Shown here in pieces: positions 48,823 to 57,591 of a stretch of DNA of 64,000 bases. The stretch is from Candidatus Kapaibacterium sp. (GTDB lineage Bacteria; Bacteroidota; Ignavibacteria; Kapaibacteriales; UBA2268): positions 248,001 through 312,000 of the forward strand of contig CALHGZ010000008.1 in the NCBI GenBank assembly GCA_938031175.1, given 5' to 3'. A model generated the notes under the pieces. The model was not told the DNA's origin. It saw only the letters and a program-made list of their open reading frames with translations, and searched no databases. The position numbers and the translations under genes are program-made. Each line of letters starts with the position of its first letter. Position 1 is the stretch's first letter.

Positions 48823-50592
48823 ATGCAATTTAGACAAAGAACCCATAAATGCGGAGAGCTTAGAGAAATCCATATTGGTAAAAACGTAATTCTTAACGGT
48901 TGGATTTCACGCATAAGAGATTTAGGCGGACTTATTTTTATAGATTTACGTGATAGATGGGGTATTGCTCAATTAGTAATTTTACCTGAAACTCATCCAC
49001 ATCTTGCTGAAAAAGCCAAAGAACTACATTCAGAATATGTCATCTGGGCTGCTGGCAGCATTAGGTCAAGAGAAAATCCAAACCCAAATATACCAACTGG
49101 CTTTATTGAGGTTCTACTCGATGATTTCGAAGTTATCAACAAATCTGAATTACCTCCTTTCGAAATTATTGATGATTTACAAACAAGCGAGGAAATACGT
49201 CTAAAATACAGATATTTAGATCTGAGAAGACCTTCGCTACAAAAGAATTTAATCACTCGTCATCGCGTTTATCAAATAATACACCAATATTTTGACGAAA
49301 ATGAATTTGTTGAAATCGAAACACCAGTGCTAATGAAATCTACACCCGAAGGTGCAAGAGATTTTCTCGTACCGAGTAGATTAAATAAAGGCAAATTCTA
49401 TGCACTTCCACAATCTCCACAAATTTTCAAACAAATCCTTATGATATCTGGATTCGATAGATATGTACAAATTGTTAAATGCTTTCGTGATGAAGACCTT
49501 CGATCAGACCGTCAACCTGAATTCACTCAAATCGATTTGGAAATGTCTTTCATAAAACGTGAAGATATTTTCTCACTCATCGAAGGTCTGATGAAACGCT
49601 TATGGAAGGAAATTCTAAATATTGATATTATCACACCTTTCCAAAAAATCAAATACGAATACGCAATGAATACATTCGGTAGTGATAAACCAGATCTAAG
49701 ATTCGGTTTAGAAATTAAAGACATAACTGAAATTGTAAAAAATTCAGGATTTAAAGTCTTTACCGATACATTTAATAAAAATGGGAAAATAGCACTCATT
49801 AATGCCAAAAAATGTGGAAATTTCTCACGTAAGCAAATTGATGAATTACAAGATTTTACTAAAAAATATGGTGCCAAAGGTTTAGCAACTATAAAATATC
49901 AAAACGGCGAAATTTTTTCCCCGATCGCTAAATTTCTTAATGAAGCAGAGATAAATCAAATCTTCGAAATTGCAGAAGTAGAAGAAAACGATTTACTATT
50001 AATCATAGCTGATGAAAAGCATAAATGCCTGTCTGCTCTCGGTGCTTTAAGACTTGAAATAGCCCGTAGAACTGGTATTCTTTATAATTTGGAAAATATT
50101 TATAATTTCTGTTGGATCATTGACTTCCCACTTTTTGAATGGGATTCAACGGAAAACCGGCTAAGTCCAATGCACCATCCATTTACTTCCCCTAATATCG
50201 AAGACTTACAATTACTCGATACCGATCCTTTAAAGGTACGAGCCTATGCATATGACTTAGTAATAAATGGAGCCGAAATTGGCGGAGGTAGTATCAGAAT
50301 ATATGACAATGAAATCCAGCAAAAGATTTTCAAATTGCTTGGCTTAGGCGAAGATGATGCAAATGAAAAATTTGGATTTCTACTCGATGCTCTCCGATAT
50401 GGTGCACCACCTCACGGCGGTATAGCCTTAGGACTAGATAGATTGGTAATGACTCTTGTAGGCACTGAAAATATTCGGAATGTCATTGCATTTCCAAAAA
50501 CAACAAGCGGATTATCTCTTATGGATGGCTCTCCATCATTTGTTGATAAAAAACAACTCGATGAACTCGGAATTCAATTAATCAAGGAATAG
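48823..50592 (+). CDS. aspS: Aspartyl-tRNA synthetase (bacterial type)
   Basis: A 589-aa class IIb synthetase. An N-terminal OB-fold anticodon-binding domain (VILNGWISRIRDLGGLIFIDLRD) leads into the catalytic core with motif 2 FRDEDLRSDRQPEFTQ and motif 3 GGIALGLDRLVM; the bacterial GAD insert lies between. The length is typical. TAAATTTG at 48787-48794 may be the -7 element, without a clear -33 box. tRNA-Ala and tRNA-Gln follow. Whether it charges tRNA-Asn too depends on GatCAB, which is not in the window. Confidence 0.96.
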   Translation: MQFRQRTHKCGELREIHIGKNVILNGWISRIRDLGGLIFIDLRDRWGIAQLVILPETHPHLAEKAKELHSEYVIWAAGSIRSRENPNPNIPTGFIEVLLDDFEVINKSELPPFEIIDDLQTSEEIRLKYRYLDLRRPSLQKNLITRHRVYQIIHQYFDENEFVEIETPVLMKSTPEGARDFLVPSRLNKGKFYALPQSPQIFKQILMISGFDRYVQIVKCFRDEDLRSDRQPEFTQIDLEMSFIKREDIFSLIEGLMKRLWKEILNIDIITPFQKIKYEYAMNTFGSDKPDLRFGLEIKDITEIVKNSGFKVFTDTFNKNGKIALINAKKCGNFSRKQIDELQDFTKKYGAKGLATIKYQNGEIFSPIAKFLNEAEINQIFEIAEVEENDLLLIIADEKHKCLSALGALRLEIARRTGILYNLENIYNFCWIIDFPLFEWDSTENRLSPMHHPFTSPNIEDLQLLDTDPLKVRAYAYDLVINGAEIGGGSIRIYDNEIQQKIFKLLGLGEDDANEKFGFLLDALRYGAPPHGGIALGLDRLVMTLVGTENIRNVIAFPKTTSGLSLMDGSPSFVDKKQLDELGIQLIKE

Positions 50593-50603
50593 TAGGAATA
50601 TTA

Positions 50604-50635
50604 TTTGAATATGAAAATAAATTTTGCTAAATTTG
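50604..50635 (+). promoter_or_regulatory. Bacteroidota-type promoter of tRNA-Ala/tRNA-Gln
   Basis: TTTG (50604-50607) and TAAATTTG (50628-50635) are 20 bases apart. The start would be about 50642, four bases before tRNA-Ala. Confidence 0.8.
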
Positions 50636-50645
50636 TGAACCTACT

Positions 50646-50718
<73 letters not shown>

Positions 50719-50728
50719 CGACTAAATT

Positions 50729-50801
50729 TGCCCCGTGGTGTAATTGGCAACACGTCTGACTCTGGATCAGAAAAGTCCAGGTTCGAGCCCTGGCGGGGCA
50801 G
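50729..50801 (+). tRNA. tRNA-Gln(CTG)
   Basis: A 73-base cloverleaf; acceptor TGCCCCG/CGGGGCA, discriminator G, anticodon stem TCTGA/TCAGA with loop CTCTGGA, anticodon CTG. It is 10 bases after tRNA-Ala and shares its promoter. Confidence 0.96.
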
Positions 50802-50885
50802 CAAAAAATAAAAATTTGGGACTTATTCTATATCCACCCCATCAAAATACATTCATCGGCTTATTTATATAAATTAATACAATTA

Positions 50886-51287
50886 TCACTTCCTTTTTAA
50901 AATATCCCTAATTTCTTCAAGGACAATTTCCTGATTGCTTTTCGTCGCTGGAGCTGGTGGTAATACCTCTTCTTTACGTTTCATGCTATTAATTCCCTTT
51001 ATTACCAAAAAAATTGCAATAGCAACAATCAGAAAATCTACAATATTGTTTATAAAAATTCCGTATCTAATCATTACAGCTCCACTTGTCTCAGTTGCAT
51101 CTTTTAATGGTACAGCCAGATTACTGAAATCCATATTGCCAAGTAGCAATCCGATTGGTGGCATAATCACATCATTTACAAAAGAGCTTACTATTTTTCC
51201 AAAAGCTCCACCTATGATTATACCAATAGCGAGATCTATTACATTGCCTCGCATTGCAAATTCTTTGAATTCTTTAAAAAAAGACAC
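50886..51287 (-). CDS. mscL: Large-conductance mechanosensitive channel MscL
   Basis: A 133-aa channel that opens under severe membrane tension. Two transmembrane helices (residues about 10-45 and 68-95), with the pore helix [25 protein letters not shown]. The frame extends to ATG at 51302, but AGGAGGT lies just before the in-frame GTG at 51287, which gives the family start [15 protein letters not shown] choose the GTG. The C-terminal bundle (EEIRDILKR) is normal. The gene follows a DUF3078-like gene by 23 bases. Confidence 0.9.
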   Translation of the reverse strand: MSFFKEFKEFAMRGNVIDLAIGIIIGGAFGKIVSSFVNDVIMPPIGLLLGNMDFSNLAVPLKDATETSGAVMIRYGIFINNIVDFLIVAIAIFLVIKGINSMKRKEEVLPPAPATKSNQEIVLEEIRDILKRK

Positions 51288-51310
51288 GTTACCTCCTGTC
51301 AATTATTATG

Positions 51311-52168
51311 TTAGAAAATATTATAAGTTATACCTAATTGCAATGCCTCTTTAATCTGTGTTCTTAAAGATTGTTGTTTTTCATATACTACAAGAAAATT
51401 TAAATTGACATTAAGATATTTATTGATTTTTGCTGTAATTAAATTATCCCACCTGACATCCCATACATCGAGGCTGTTGAAACGTGAGAAAAGCCTAATT
51501 TTTGTTTGATAAAACAAATTATCATCTATGGGCAGTTCGAGTTCAGAGACAGATTCAATACCGGTATCAAATTTAAATGCTTCAGTTTTATCTGAAGTTT
51601 TTGGGTCATCCGTGTATTGCCGGAATCGGTTTGTAAATGTTTCCTGCAATCCCATTCCTAATCTCCATTTAAAAAATTTTTCAATTGAATAAGCAAATCC
51701 AAGTGATTGAGAAATATATCCAGGGTCAAAAAAACCAGCAATTTGAGTTTCAGGCGTTGTTTTATAATCATAGCCATTTGCAATAATGGTTCTGACTGTG
51801 TTACTAAAATACGGGTCGGCAAACCATCCTAATGTGCGGATTAAAACACTTTCGAAATACAATTCATTATCAGTTGTTCTGAAATCAGCATCACCTAATT
51901 TATTCATACCGAACGATGTCTTCAGTTTATTTTTGAATGACCAGTTTTTCGAGCTGTACTCAAGCCCGAAATTACCGATCAAAGCCCAAGCAATTGAATT
52001 ATCACCCCCTTGTGACCAATCCTGAAACGCAATCTGACTCAAGTTTAGCCCTATTATTCCAAGAGGTTTCCAATATGATTCATTTTCCTCAGTTTCACTT
52101 TCCTGACTGTAAGCAAAAGTTAAGCTTATCAAAGCAACTACAGCTGAAAAAACAAATTTTTTGAACAT
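51311..52168 (-). CDS. DUF3078-like outer-membrane protein
   Basis: A 285-aa exported protein. A signal peptide (about 1-20) precedes a beta-barrel-like sequence starting WKPLGIIGLNLSQIAFQDWSQGG, the DUF3078 hallmark, and ending with a terminal Phe (LQLGITYNIF). DUF3078 proteins are Bacteroidota outer-membrane proteins without known function. It lies upstream of mscL, 23 bases, on the same strand; a perfect hairpin separates it from the dnaK end. Confidence 0.82.
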   Translation of the reverse strand: MFKKFVFSAVVALISLTFAYSQESETEENESYWKPLGIIGLNLSQIAFQDWSQGGDNSIAWALIGNFGLEYSSKNWSFKNKLKTSFGMNKLGDADFRTTDNELYFESVLIRTLGWFADPYFSNTVRTIIANGYDYKTTPETQIAGFFDPGYISQSLGFAYSIEKFFKWRLGMGLQETFTNRFRQYTDDPKTSDKTEAFKFDTGIESVSELELPIDDNLFYQTKIRLFSRFNSLDVWDVRWDNLITAKINKYLNVNLNFLVVYEKQQSLRTQIKEALQLGITYNIF

Positions 52169-52202
52169 AATAAATCCATCTAGTGAAAAAAAATATAAAA
52201 AT

Positions 52203-52241
52203 AAAAAAAACCGATTATAATTACAAAATTATAATCGGTTT
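52203..52241 (-). terminator. Rho-independent terminator of dnaK
   Basis: Perfect 15-bp inverted repeat, arms AAACCGATTATAATT and AATTATAATCGGTTT, 4-base loop; on the minus strand it ends in eight T residues. It lies 23 bases past the dnaK stop. Confidence 0.92.
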
Positions 52242-52264
52242 AAATTCGATATTAGTTGAAAACC

Positions 52265-54172
52265 CTATTTTTTGTCATCATCAACTACTGTATAATCAGC
52301 TTCTTCATAAGGGGCTCCATCCTGAGACTTTTGCGATTCATTTGGGGTGGCTGTTTGCTGAGCCTGTTGAGAAGATTGCTGATAAATATATTGCGAAGCT
52401 TCACTCCATGCCTGATTTAATGCATCCATTGCAGATCGAAGATCAGCGGAGTTCTCCTTTATTGCTTTATTAACTCTCTCCTTTGCTTCTTCGATTTTTT
52501 GCCTATTTGTAGCAGGAATTTTATCACCAAGCTCTTTCAGTTGCTTCTCTGTTGAATAGACAAGATTGTCTGCCTGATTCTTTAATTCGATTTCTTGCTT
52601 TTTCTTCTTATCTTCGGCTTCGTACATTTTAGCTTCATTTTTCATTTTTTCGATCTCTTCTTTCGTTAATCCGCTTGAAGCTTCGATTCTTATATTCTGC
52701 TCTTTACCAGTTGCTTTATCTTTTGCGGTAACACCGAGTATCCCATTGGCATCAATATCGAATGTAACTTCAATTTGAGGAATACCCCTAGGTGCCGGAG
52801 GAATACCATCGAGATGGAATCTACCGAGCGAACGATTATCCCGTGCCATTGGTCGCTCTCCCTGTAATATATGTATTTCAACTGAGGTCTGATTATCGGC
52901 TGCTGTAGAGAATATCTCTGTTTTTTTTGTTGGGATAATTGTACCGGCTTGAATCATTGGAGTCATTACTCCTCCAAGTGTCTCGATACCCAATGTCAAT
53001 GGTGTTATATCAAGTAATAATATATCTTTTACATCCCCGGATAATACTCCACCCTGTATTGCTGCACCAACTGCCACAACTTCATCGGGATTAACGCCTT
53101 TTGATGGCTCCTTGCCGAAATAATTTCTAACTAATTCCTGTATTTTAGGTATTCTTGTGGAACCACCGACTAAGATTACCTCGTCAATTTGCTGTGGAGT
53201 TAATTTAGCATCCATCATAGCTTTTTCAACAGGTTTCAATGTCTTTTCAAATAAATCCTGGCATAGACTTTCAAATTTAGCCCTTGTTATATTGATGTTT
53301 AAGTGTTTCGGTCCATCGGCGGTTGCTGTAATGAACGGAAGATTGACATCAGTTTGAAGCATTTGCGAAAGTTCCATCTTTGCTTTTTCTGCAGCTTCCC
53401 TTAATCTTTGTAAAGCCATTGGATCTTTGCGTAAATCTATACCTTCCATTTTATAAAATTCATCAGCTAAGTAATCTATCAATCTTTGATCGAAATTATC
53501 ACCGCCTAAGTGAGTATCTCCATTTGTCGCTTTTACTTCGACAGCACCTTCTGCTATTTCCAGAATAGAAATATCAAAAGTTCCACCACCGAGGTCATAA
53601 ACAGCTACAGTTTTGTTCTTTCCTTTTTTATCTAATCCATAAGCTAAAGCAGCAGCTGTCGGTTCATTGATTATTCTCAATACTTTCAGACCGGCAATCT
53701 CACCAGCATCTTTTGTAGCTTGACGTTGCGCATCATTAAAATATGCAGGCACTGTTATAACAGCTTCCTCAACCTTTTGACCTAAATAATCTTCGGCAGT
53801 CTGCTTCATTTTTTGTAAAATCATAGCTGATATTTCAGGCGGTGAATACAATCTACCGTCAATGTTGACTCTGACTGAATTGCCATCTTGTGCCGGAACG
53901 ATTTCATATGGTACCATTGAGATTTCTTCCGGCACTTCGTCGAAACGTCTTCCCATAAATCTTTTTATAGAATAAATCGTATTTTTGGGATTGGTTATTG
54001 CCTGACGTTTTGCTGCCTGACCGACAAGCCTTTCTCCACTTTTGGTAAATGCTACCATCGAAGGGGTTGTTCTCTGCCCTTCGCTATTTGCTATTACAAC
54101 AGGTGTTGTACCTTCCATTACTGCTACACAGGAATTTGTAGTTCCTAAATCAATTCCTATTACTTTGCCCAT
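52265..54172 (-). CDS. dnaK: Chaperone protein DnaK (Hsp70)
   Basis: A 635-aa Hsp70. The ATPase domain has GIDLGTTNS at residues 5-13, [14 protein letters not shown] and [11 protein letters not shown]; the substrate-binding domain starts near [14 protein letters not shown]-like [14 protein letters not shown], and the C-terminal lid ends in [10 protein letters not shown]. The start has a strong Shine-Dalgarno AAAGGAGG. grpE, dnaJ and hrcA are not adjacent; two small heat-shock proteins lie upstream on the same strand. A hairpin and a perfect palindrome separate it from hsp20. Confidence 0.98.
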   Translation of the reverse strand: MGKVIGIDLGTTNSCVAVMEGTTPVVIANSEGQRTTPSMVAFTKSGERLVGQAAKRQAITNPKNTIYSIKRFMGRRFDEVPEEISMVPYEIVPAQDGNSVRVNIDGRLYSPPEISAMILQKMKQTAEDYLGQKVEEAVITVPAYFNDAQRQATKDAGEIAGLKVLRIINEPTAAALAYGLDKKGKNKTVAVYDLGGGTFDISILEIAEGAVEVKATNGDTHLGGDNFDQRLIDYLADEFYKMEGIDLRKDPMALQRLREAAEKAKMELSQMLQTDVNLPFITATADGPKHLNINITRAKFESLCQDLFEKTLKPVEKAMMDAKLTPQQIDEVILVGGSTRIPKIQELVRNYFGKEPSKGVNPDEVVAVGAAIQGGVLSGDVKDILLLDITPLTLGIETLGGVMTPMIQAGTIIPTKKTEIFSTAADNQTSVEIHILQGERPMARDNRSLGRFHLDGIPPAPRGIPQIEVTFDIDANGILGVTAKDKATGKEQNIRIEASSGLTKEEIEKMKNEAKMYEAEDKKKKQEIELKNQADNLVYSTEKQLKELGDKIPATNRQKIEEAKERVNKAIKENSADLRSAMDALNQAWSEASQYIYQQSSQQAQQTATPNESQKSQDGAPYEEADYTVVDDDKK

Positions 54173-54218
54173 ATTTGAACCTCCTTTATGTTAATATTAA
54201 TTTTCTAAATCTTATTCA

Positions 54219-54259
54219 ATAAAAATGCACCGAATTTCAATGAAGAAACCCGAGTGCAT
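54219..54259 (-). terminator. Possible terminator/attenuator between hsp20 and dnaK
   Basis: On the minus strand, arms ATGCACTCGGGTTTC and GAAATTCGGTGCAT pair over about 14 positions with one bulge, loop TTCATT, and are followed by TTTTTATT. It could stop most hsp20 transcripts before dnaK or act as an mRNA-processing site. It is not a CIRCE element: the arms are different and the spacing is wrong. Confidence 0.55.
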
Positions 54260-54306
54260 CTAAAATTCATATTTAATTTAATTTTAATTAGCAATTTTAA
54301 TTTTTT

Positions 54307-54332
54307 TAACTCCCCCTAAATCGGGGGAGTTA
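54307..54332. repeat. Perfect 10-bp palindrome after hsp20
   Basis: TAACTCCCCC (54307-54316) and GGGGGAGTTA (54323-54332) with a 6-base loop, starting 8 bases after the hsp20 stop on the minus strand. On that strand it is followed by A residues, so it is not a classical terminator. GC-rich in an AT-rich genome, it looks like a short mobile palindromic repeat. Confidence 0.7.
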
Positions 54333-54339
54333 GAAATAA

Positions 54340-54777
54340 TTACGAAATAGATATTTCAACTTCTTTAGGTTTAACCGGCTCGACTTTTTCAAAGCTAATA
54401 TTCAATACACCATTTTCAAATTTGGCATTAATACTATCTTTCTTGACATTATCCGGTAGTAAGAAGGAACGAGTAAATTCACCGAAGCATCGTTCAGCAC
54501 GGATAAATGACTTATCCTCAACTTTGTACTCGCGTTTCTTGCTGCCTTTAATAACAAGCAAATCATTATCGTTAATCGTTACTTTTATGTCTTCCTTCTT
54601 CAAACCGGGTAATTCAACAGCAAAATAAAGCCCTTTTTCATCTTCAGTTATATCAACTCGTGGGGTCAAATTGCCCATCTCAATCGAAAAGCCCTGGTCA
54701 AAAGTGCTCATAATATCACTCATTCTTCGGGCTAAACTCTCGAATCCTCGCAATGGATCAAATTTGATGAGTGCCAT
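54340..54777 (-). CDS. Small heat-shock protein Hsp20 (second copy)
   Basis: A 145-aa alpha-crystallin-type small heat-shock protein that holds unfolded proteins. The alpha-crystallin domain runs over about residues 40-130 (PRVDITEDEKGLYFAVELPGLKKEDIKVTI) and the terminal motif EVEIS is the shortened I/L-x-I. The start ATG has AAAGGAGG 5 bases upstream. It follows a paralogue by 31 bases; the two have the same length and are clear duplicates. Confidence 0.95.
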   Translation of the reverse strand: MALIKFDPLRGFESLARRMSDIMSTFDQGFSIEMGNLTPRVDITEDEKGLYFAVELPGLKKEDIKVTINDNDLLVIKGSKKREYKVEDKSFIRAERCFGEFTRSFLLPDNVKKDSINAKFENGVLNISFEKVEPVKPKEVEISIS

Positions 54778-54808
54778 AGTTACCTCCTTTTAATTAGTTA
54801 TACATAAT

Positions 54809-55246
54809 TTATTCAATATTAATATCTATTTCTTTTGGTTTCTCGGGTTCCTTCTTTTTAATTGTAATATTTAGTAAACCATCATTATAGTTAGCTACAA
54901 CATTATTAATATCAAGGTTTTCAGGTAGAACAAAGGAACGATCGAAGCTCCCGAATATTCTTTCATTTCTGATTGAAGTTTTATTTTCGCCGTCACTTTG
55001 AACTTTTTTCTCTCCTTTCAAAGTTAAAATATTGTCTTCACTGATAGTAACTTTTACATCTCCTTTAGGAATACCAGGTATTTCTGCTACCAAATACAGA
55101 TTATCATTGTCTTCGAAAATATCAACTCTCGGCGTAAAGCTGCCTGTTTCAATATTTATGCCTTTTTCAAATTCATTAATAAACTGATTCATTCTCTTGA
55201 ACATCGTTTCGAAGCTACGATAGGGTTCAAATCTTAGTAGTGTCAT
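54809..55246 (-). CDS. Small heat-shock protein Hsp20 (first copy)
   Basis: A 145-aa alpha-crystallin small heat-shock protein, paralogue of the next gene (the same MTLLRF/MALIKF start, PRVDIFEDNDNLYLVAEIPG core and terminal EIDINIE). The longer frame to 55297 is not used: ATG at 55246 has AGGAGGG just upstream. It is the first gene of the hsp20-hsp20-dnaK run. The 228-base gap to the divergent murQ holds two sigma-54-type elements for the other strand; the promoter for this strand is not obvious. Confidence 0.95.
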   Translation of the reverse strand: MTLLRFEPYRSFETMFKRMNQFINEFEKGINIETGSFTPRVDIFEDNDNLYLVAEIPGIPKGDVKVTISEDNILTLKGEKKVQSDGENKTSIRNERIFGSFDRSFVLPENLDINNVVANYNDGLLNITIKKKEPEKPKEIDINIE

Positions 55247-55357
55247 TTTTATTCCCTCCTTTCTTTTTGAAAATAAATTTTTAAATTCTGAAATCATATA
55301 ATGAAAAACCGTGCCAAATTGATAATTACTGCCAATTTGACATATATATTGTTCCTA

Positions 55358-55374
55358 TTGGCAAATTCGTTGCA
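55358..55374 (+). promoter_or_regulatory. Sigma-54-type -24/-12 element, distal
   Basis: TTGGCAAATTCGTTGCA matches YTGGCACGNNNNTTGCW in TGGCA-N6-TTGC with the required 10 bases between GG and GC. A start near 55385 would serve murQ, 90 bases downstream. Confidence 0.6.
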
Positions 55375-55429
55375 CCTCCCACTGTCATAATGACATGTAT
55401 TGCTTGATTTGACAGCTAAACAGATAATT

Positions 55430-55446
55430 CTGGCATAATAATTGCG
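55430..55446 (+). promoter_or_regulatory. Sigma-54-type -24/-12 element, proximal to murQ
   Basis: CTGGCATAATAATTGCG again has TGGCA-N6-TTGC with the exact 10-base GG to GC spacing. A start near 55457 would be 18 bases before the murQ ATG, leaving a short leader with TAAGG. Confidence 0.65.
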
Positions 55447-55474
55447 TGCTTTGTCAGAGTTGTAAGGCTTCGGT

Positions 55475-56413
55475 ATGTGTGATAATAATATTTTTAATGA
55501 GATCATAAATCTAAGCACGGAGCAAGTCAATCCGAAGACTATTAATATTGATAGTGCTTCCACAATTGAAATCCTCAAGATGATAAATGAGGAAGATAAA
55601 ATAGTTCCCTTTGCTGTCGAAAAAGTTATTCCCGAAATAGCAGTTGCAGTAGAAATAATAGTTAATTCCTTCAAAAACAATGGTAGGCTATTTTACGTGG
55701 GTGCTGGAACGAGCGGTCGTCTTGGTATAATAGACGCAGCTGAGTGTCCTCCAACTTTTGGTACCACCCCTGAAATGGTTCAGGCAATCATTGCAGGTGG
55801 CTGGCAAGCAGTCTTCAAAGCTCAGGAAGGTGCAGAAGATAACTTTTATGACGGTGTTAAAATTATTAAAAAATACAATATCACTCAAAATGATGTTGTA
55901 TGTGGTATCGCAGCCTCTGGAAGAACTCCATTTGTGAAAGGTGCTTTATCTGAAGCAAAATCCAAAGGAATTAAAACAATAATTATTAGTATTTCTTCAA
56001 AGCAAAAAGTAATCGAATTAGGTATCGAAGCTGATGTTTATATTTGTCCTGAAGTTGGTCCGGAAGTTATAGCCGGATCTACTAGAATGAAATCCGGTAC
56101 AGCTCAGAAATTAATTTTAAATATGCTTTCCACAGCCTCTATGATAAAACTAGGCAAAGTTTATAATAATATTATGATTGACCTACAACTTACCAATAAT
56201 AAATTGAAAGAAAGAGCAAAAAATATTATTATGACTCTGTCATCGGTGGATTATGAAAAAGCCACCGAGTTACTCGCATTGAGCAAAGGTAGCGTAAAAA
56301 TAGCATTAATTATGGCTTTGACTAATACTGACTATAATCAAGCTAAAAATCTGTTAGAACAAGCAAATGGATTTGTGAAAAAAGCAGTCGATTTGAATCA
56401 AACAATAAAATAA
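55475..56413 (+). CDS. murQ: N-acetylmuramic acid 6-phosphate etherase
   Basis: A 312-aa MurQ that cleaves the lactyl ether of MurNAc-6-phosphate in cell-wall recycling. SIS-domain motifs: LFYVGAGTSGRLGIIDAAE, PPTFGTTPEMVQAI and EVIAGSTRMKSGTAQKL, all typical; the C-terminal small helical domain is present. No murP, amgK, anmK or nagZ is next to it. The start follows TAAGG by 7 bases. Two sigma-54-like elements upstream suggest that it is regulated. Confidence 0.95.
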   Translation: MCDNNIFNEIINLSTEQVNPKTINIDSASTIEILKMINEEDKIVPFAVEKVIPEIAVAVEIIVNSFKNNGRLFYVGAGTSGRLGIIDAAECPPTFGTTPEMVQAIIAGGWQAVFKAQEGAEDNFYDGVKIIKKYNITQNDVVCGIAASGRTPFVKGALSEAKSKGIKTIIISISSKQKVIELGIEADVYICPEVGPEVIAGSTRMKSGTAQKLILNMLSTASMIKLGKVYNNIMIDLQLTNNKLKERAKNIIMTLSSVDYEKATELLALSKGSVKIALIMALTNTDYNQAKNLLEQANGFVKKAVDLNQTIK

Positions 56414-56418
56414 TCGAG

Positions 56419-57528
56419 CTACTGAGATTTCCCTCTTGCTAAAATTTTCAATTCACCGATAACTTCATTACCATCTACAAGATAACAATAATCAAATAAA
56501 TTCATCACATAGCAAGCATGATTTGGAATTATACGTATTCTTTCACCGATCGTAAATTGTTCATCAGAAAAATAAATTATCCCATGTTCCTCAGAAAGAC
56601 GAACAATTTCAGCTTCTTTATTTTGTATTAATCCAAATCCTTTGATCATTTCGAAACTATGTACACCTTTTTCAATTCCCAAAGATTTGCTCCCTGCATC
56701 AATGATAGCTCTGTCTGATGCGGGAATACTAACGATCTGGGCTAATACAGTTAATGCACAATTTTGAACTTCTGCTGATCCAAGGGATACCTGTATCATA
56801 TCATAGAATATATAATTACCTATTCTCAGCTCAGTAACTGCTCCAAAATCAGTATGGTGCCTGATTTCAGGTGTAGAGCCAATGCTAATTTCAGCAATTT
56901 CAATTCCATCATCTTCGAGTTTTTGCTTCAAGTCAGTCAATATACGAATTTCTGAATTAATAATTTTTTCTGCATCTTCTTTGCTTTTGGCGGAATAAAT
57001 GTGACCTGCGTGACACATTAATCCAACTAATTTTAATTCTTTTGATTGAATTATGAATTTAGCCAACCTGACTATTTCGTCTTCATCTGACAAACCACAG
57101 CGATTAAAACCTGTATCAATTTCGATATAAACATTTATTTTTTTTTCATAACTTGAAATCCTGGCTAATTGATTAGCTACAAAAATAGAATCAACGCAAA
57201 CACTGAGATGTTTACATAATTTGTTTAGTTTCTTTAATCTTTCCAACTTATTCTCTCCAACGATAATATTCGCAATTAAAATATTATCAATCCCAGCTTT
57301 TTGCATAACTTCAGCTTCGCCTAACTTGGCAACAGCAATGCCAGTTGCACCGTGTTCAATCTGAATTTTGGCAAGTTCAGGTATTTTATGTGTTTTAATA
57401 TGTGCTCTCAGTTTTAAATTTTTTGAATTTGCAAATTCTTGCATCCTAATTATATTTTTAAGCATGATATTTCTATCAATTAACAAAGCCGGGGTATCAA
57501 TATTCTTAAACATAGAATATACATCCAT
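56419..57528 (-). CDS. PLP-dependent D-threonine aldolase/D-serine dehydratase-like protein
   Basis: A 369-aa fold-type III PLP enzyme of the DSD1/D-threonine aldolase family. The PLP lysine is Lys45 in AHIKTHK, and the metal site is His337 and Cys339 in IPNHACYV. The substrate phosphate-binding GSTPEIRHH and TELRIGNYIFYD are also typical. It may cleave or dehydrate D-hydroxyamino acids. It is convergent with murQ (6 bases apart) and divergent from a lipoprotein gene. Confidence 0.85.
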   Translation of the reverse strand: MDVYSMFKNIDTPALLIDRNIMLKNIIRMQEFANSKNLKLRAHIKTHKIPELAKIQIEHGATGIAVAKLGEAEVMQKAGIDNILIANIIVGENKLERLKKLNKLCKHLSVCVDSIFVANQLARISSYEKKINVYIEIDTGFNRCGLSDEDEIVRLAKFIIQSKELKLVGLMCHAGHIYSAKSKEDAEKIINSEIRILTDLKQKLEDDGIEIAEISIGSTPEIRHHTDFGAVTELRIGNYIFYDMIQVSLGSAEVQNCALTVLAQIVSIPASDRAIIDAGSKSLGIEKGVHSFEMIKGFGLIQNKEAEIVRLSEEHGIIYFSDEQFTIGERIRIIPNHACYVMNLFDYCYLVDGNEVIGELKILARGKSQ

Positions 57529-57591
57529 TTATTATTGTTAATTTACTCTATGATTAGTATTTTAGGGATTATCAAACAATACAACAGAATA

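Noticed and set aside
50935-51354. 139-codon plus-strand frame opposite mscL
   Set aside because: It is the antisense shadow of mscL, whose protein is clearly recognisable.
54225-54259. ATGCAC/GTGCAT inverted repeat as a CIRCE heat-shock operator
   Set aside because: CIRCE is TTAGCACTC-N9-GAGTGCTAA; here the arms and the spacing differ, and a hairpin followed by T residues fits better.
55303-55318. TTTGGCACGG on the minus strand as a sigma-54 promoter for hsp20
   Set aside because: The -24 part is perfect but the -12 GC is missing (TTTCA), so it is not a complete element.
55294-55680. 128-codon minus-strand frame upstream of hsp20
   Set aside because: It overlaps the start of murQ on the other strand and has no recognisable product.
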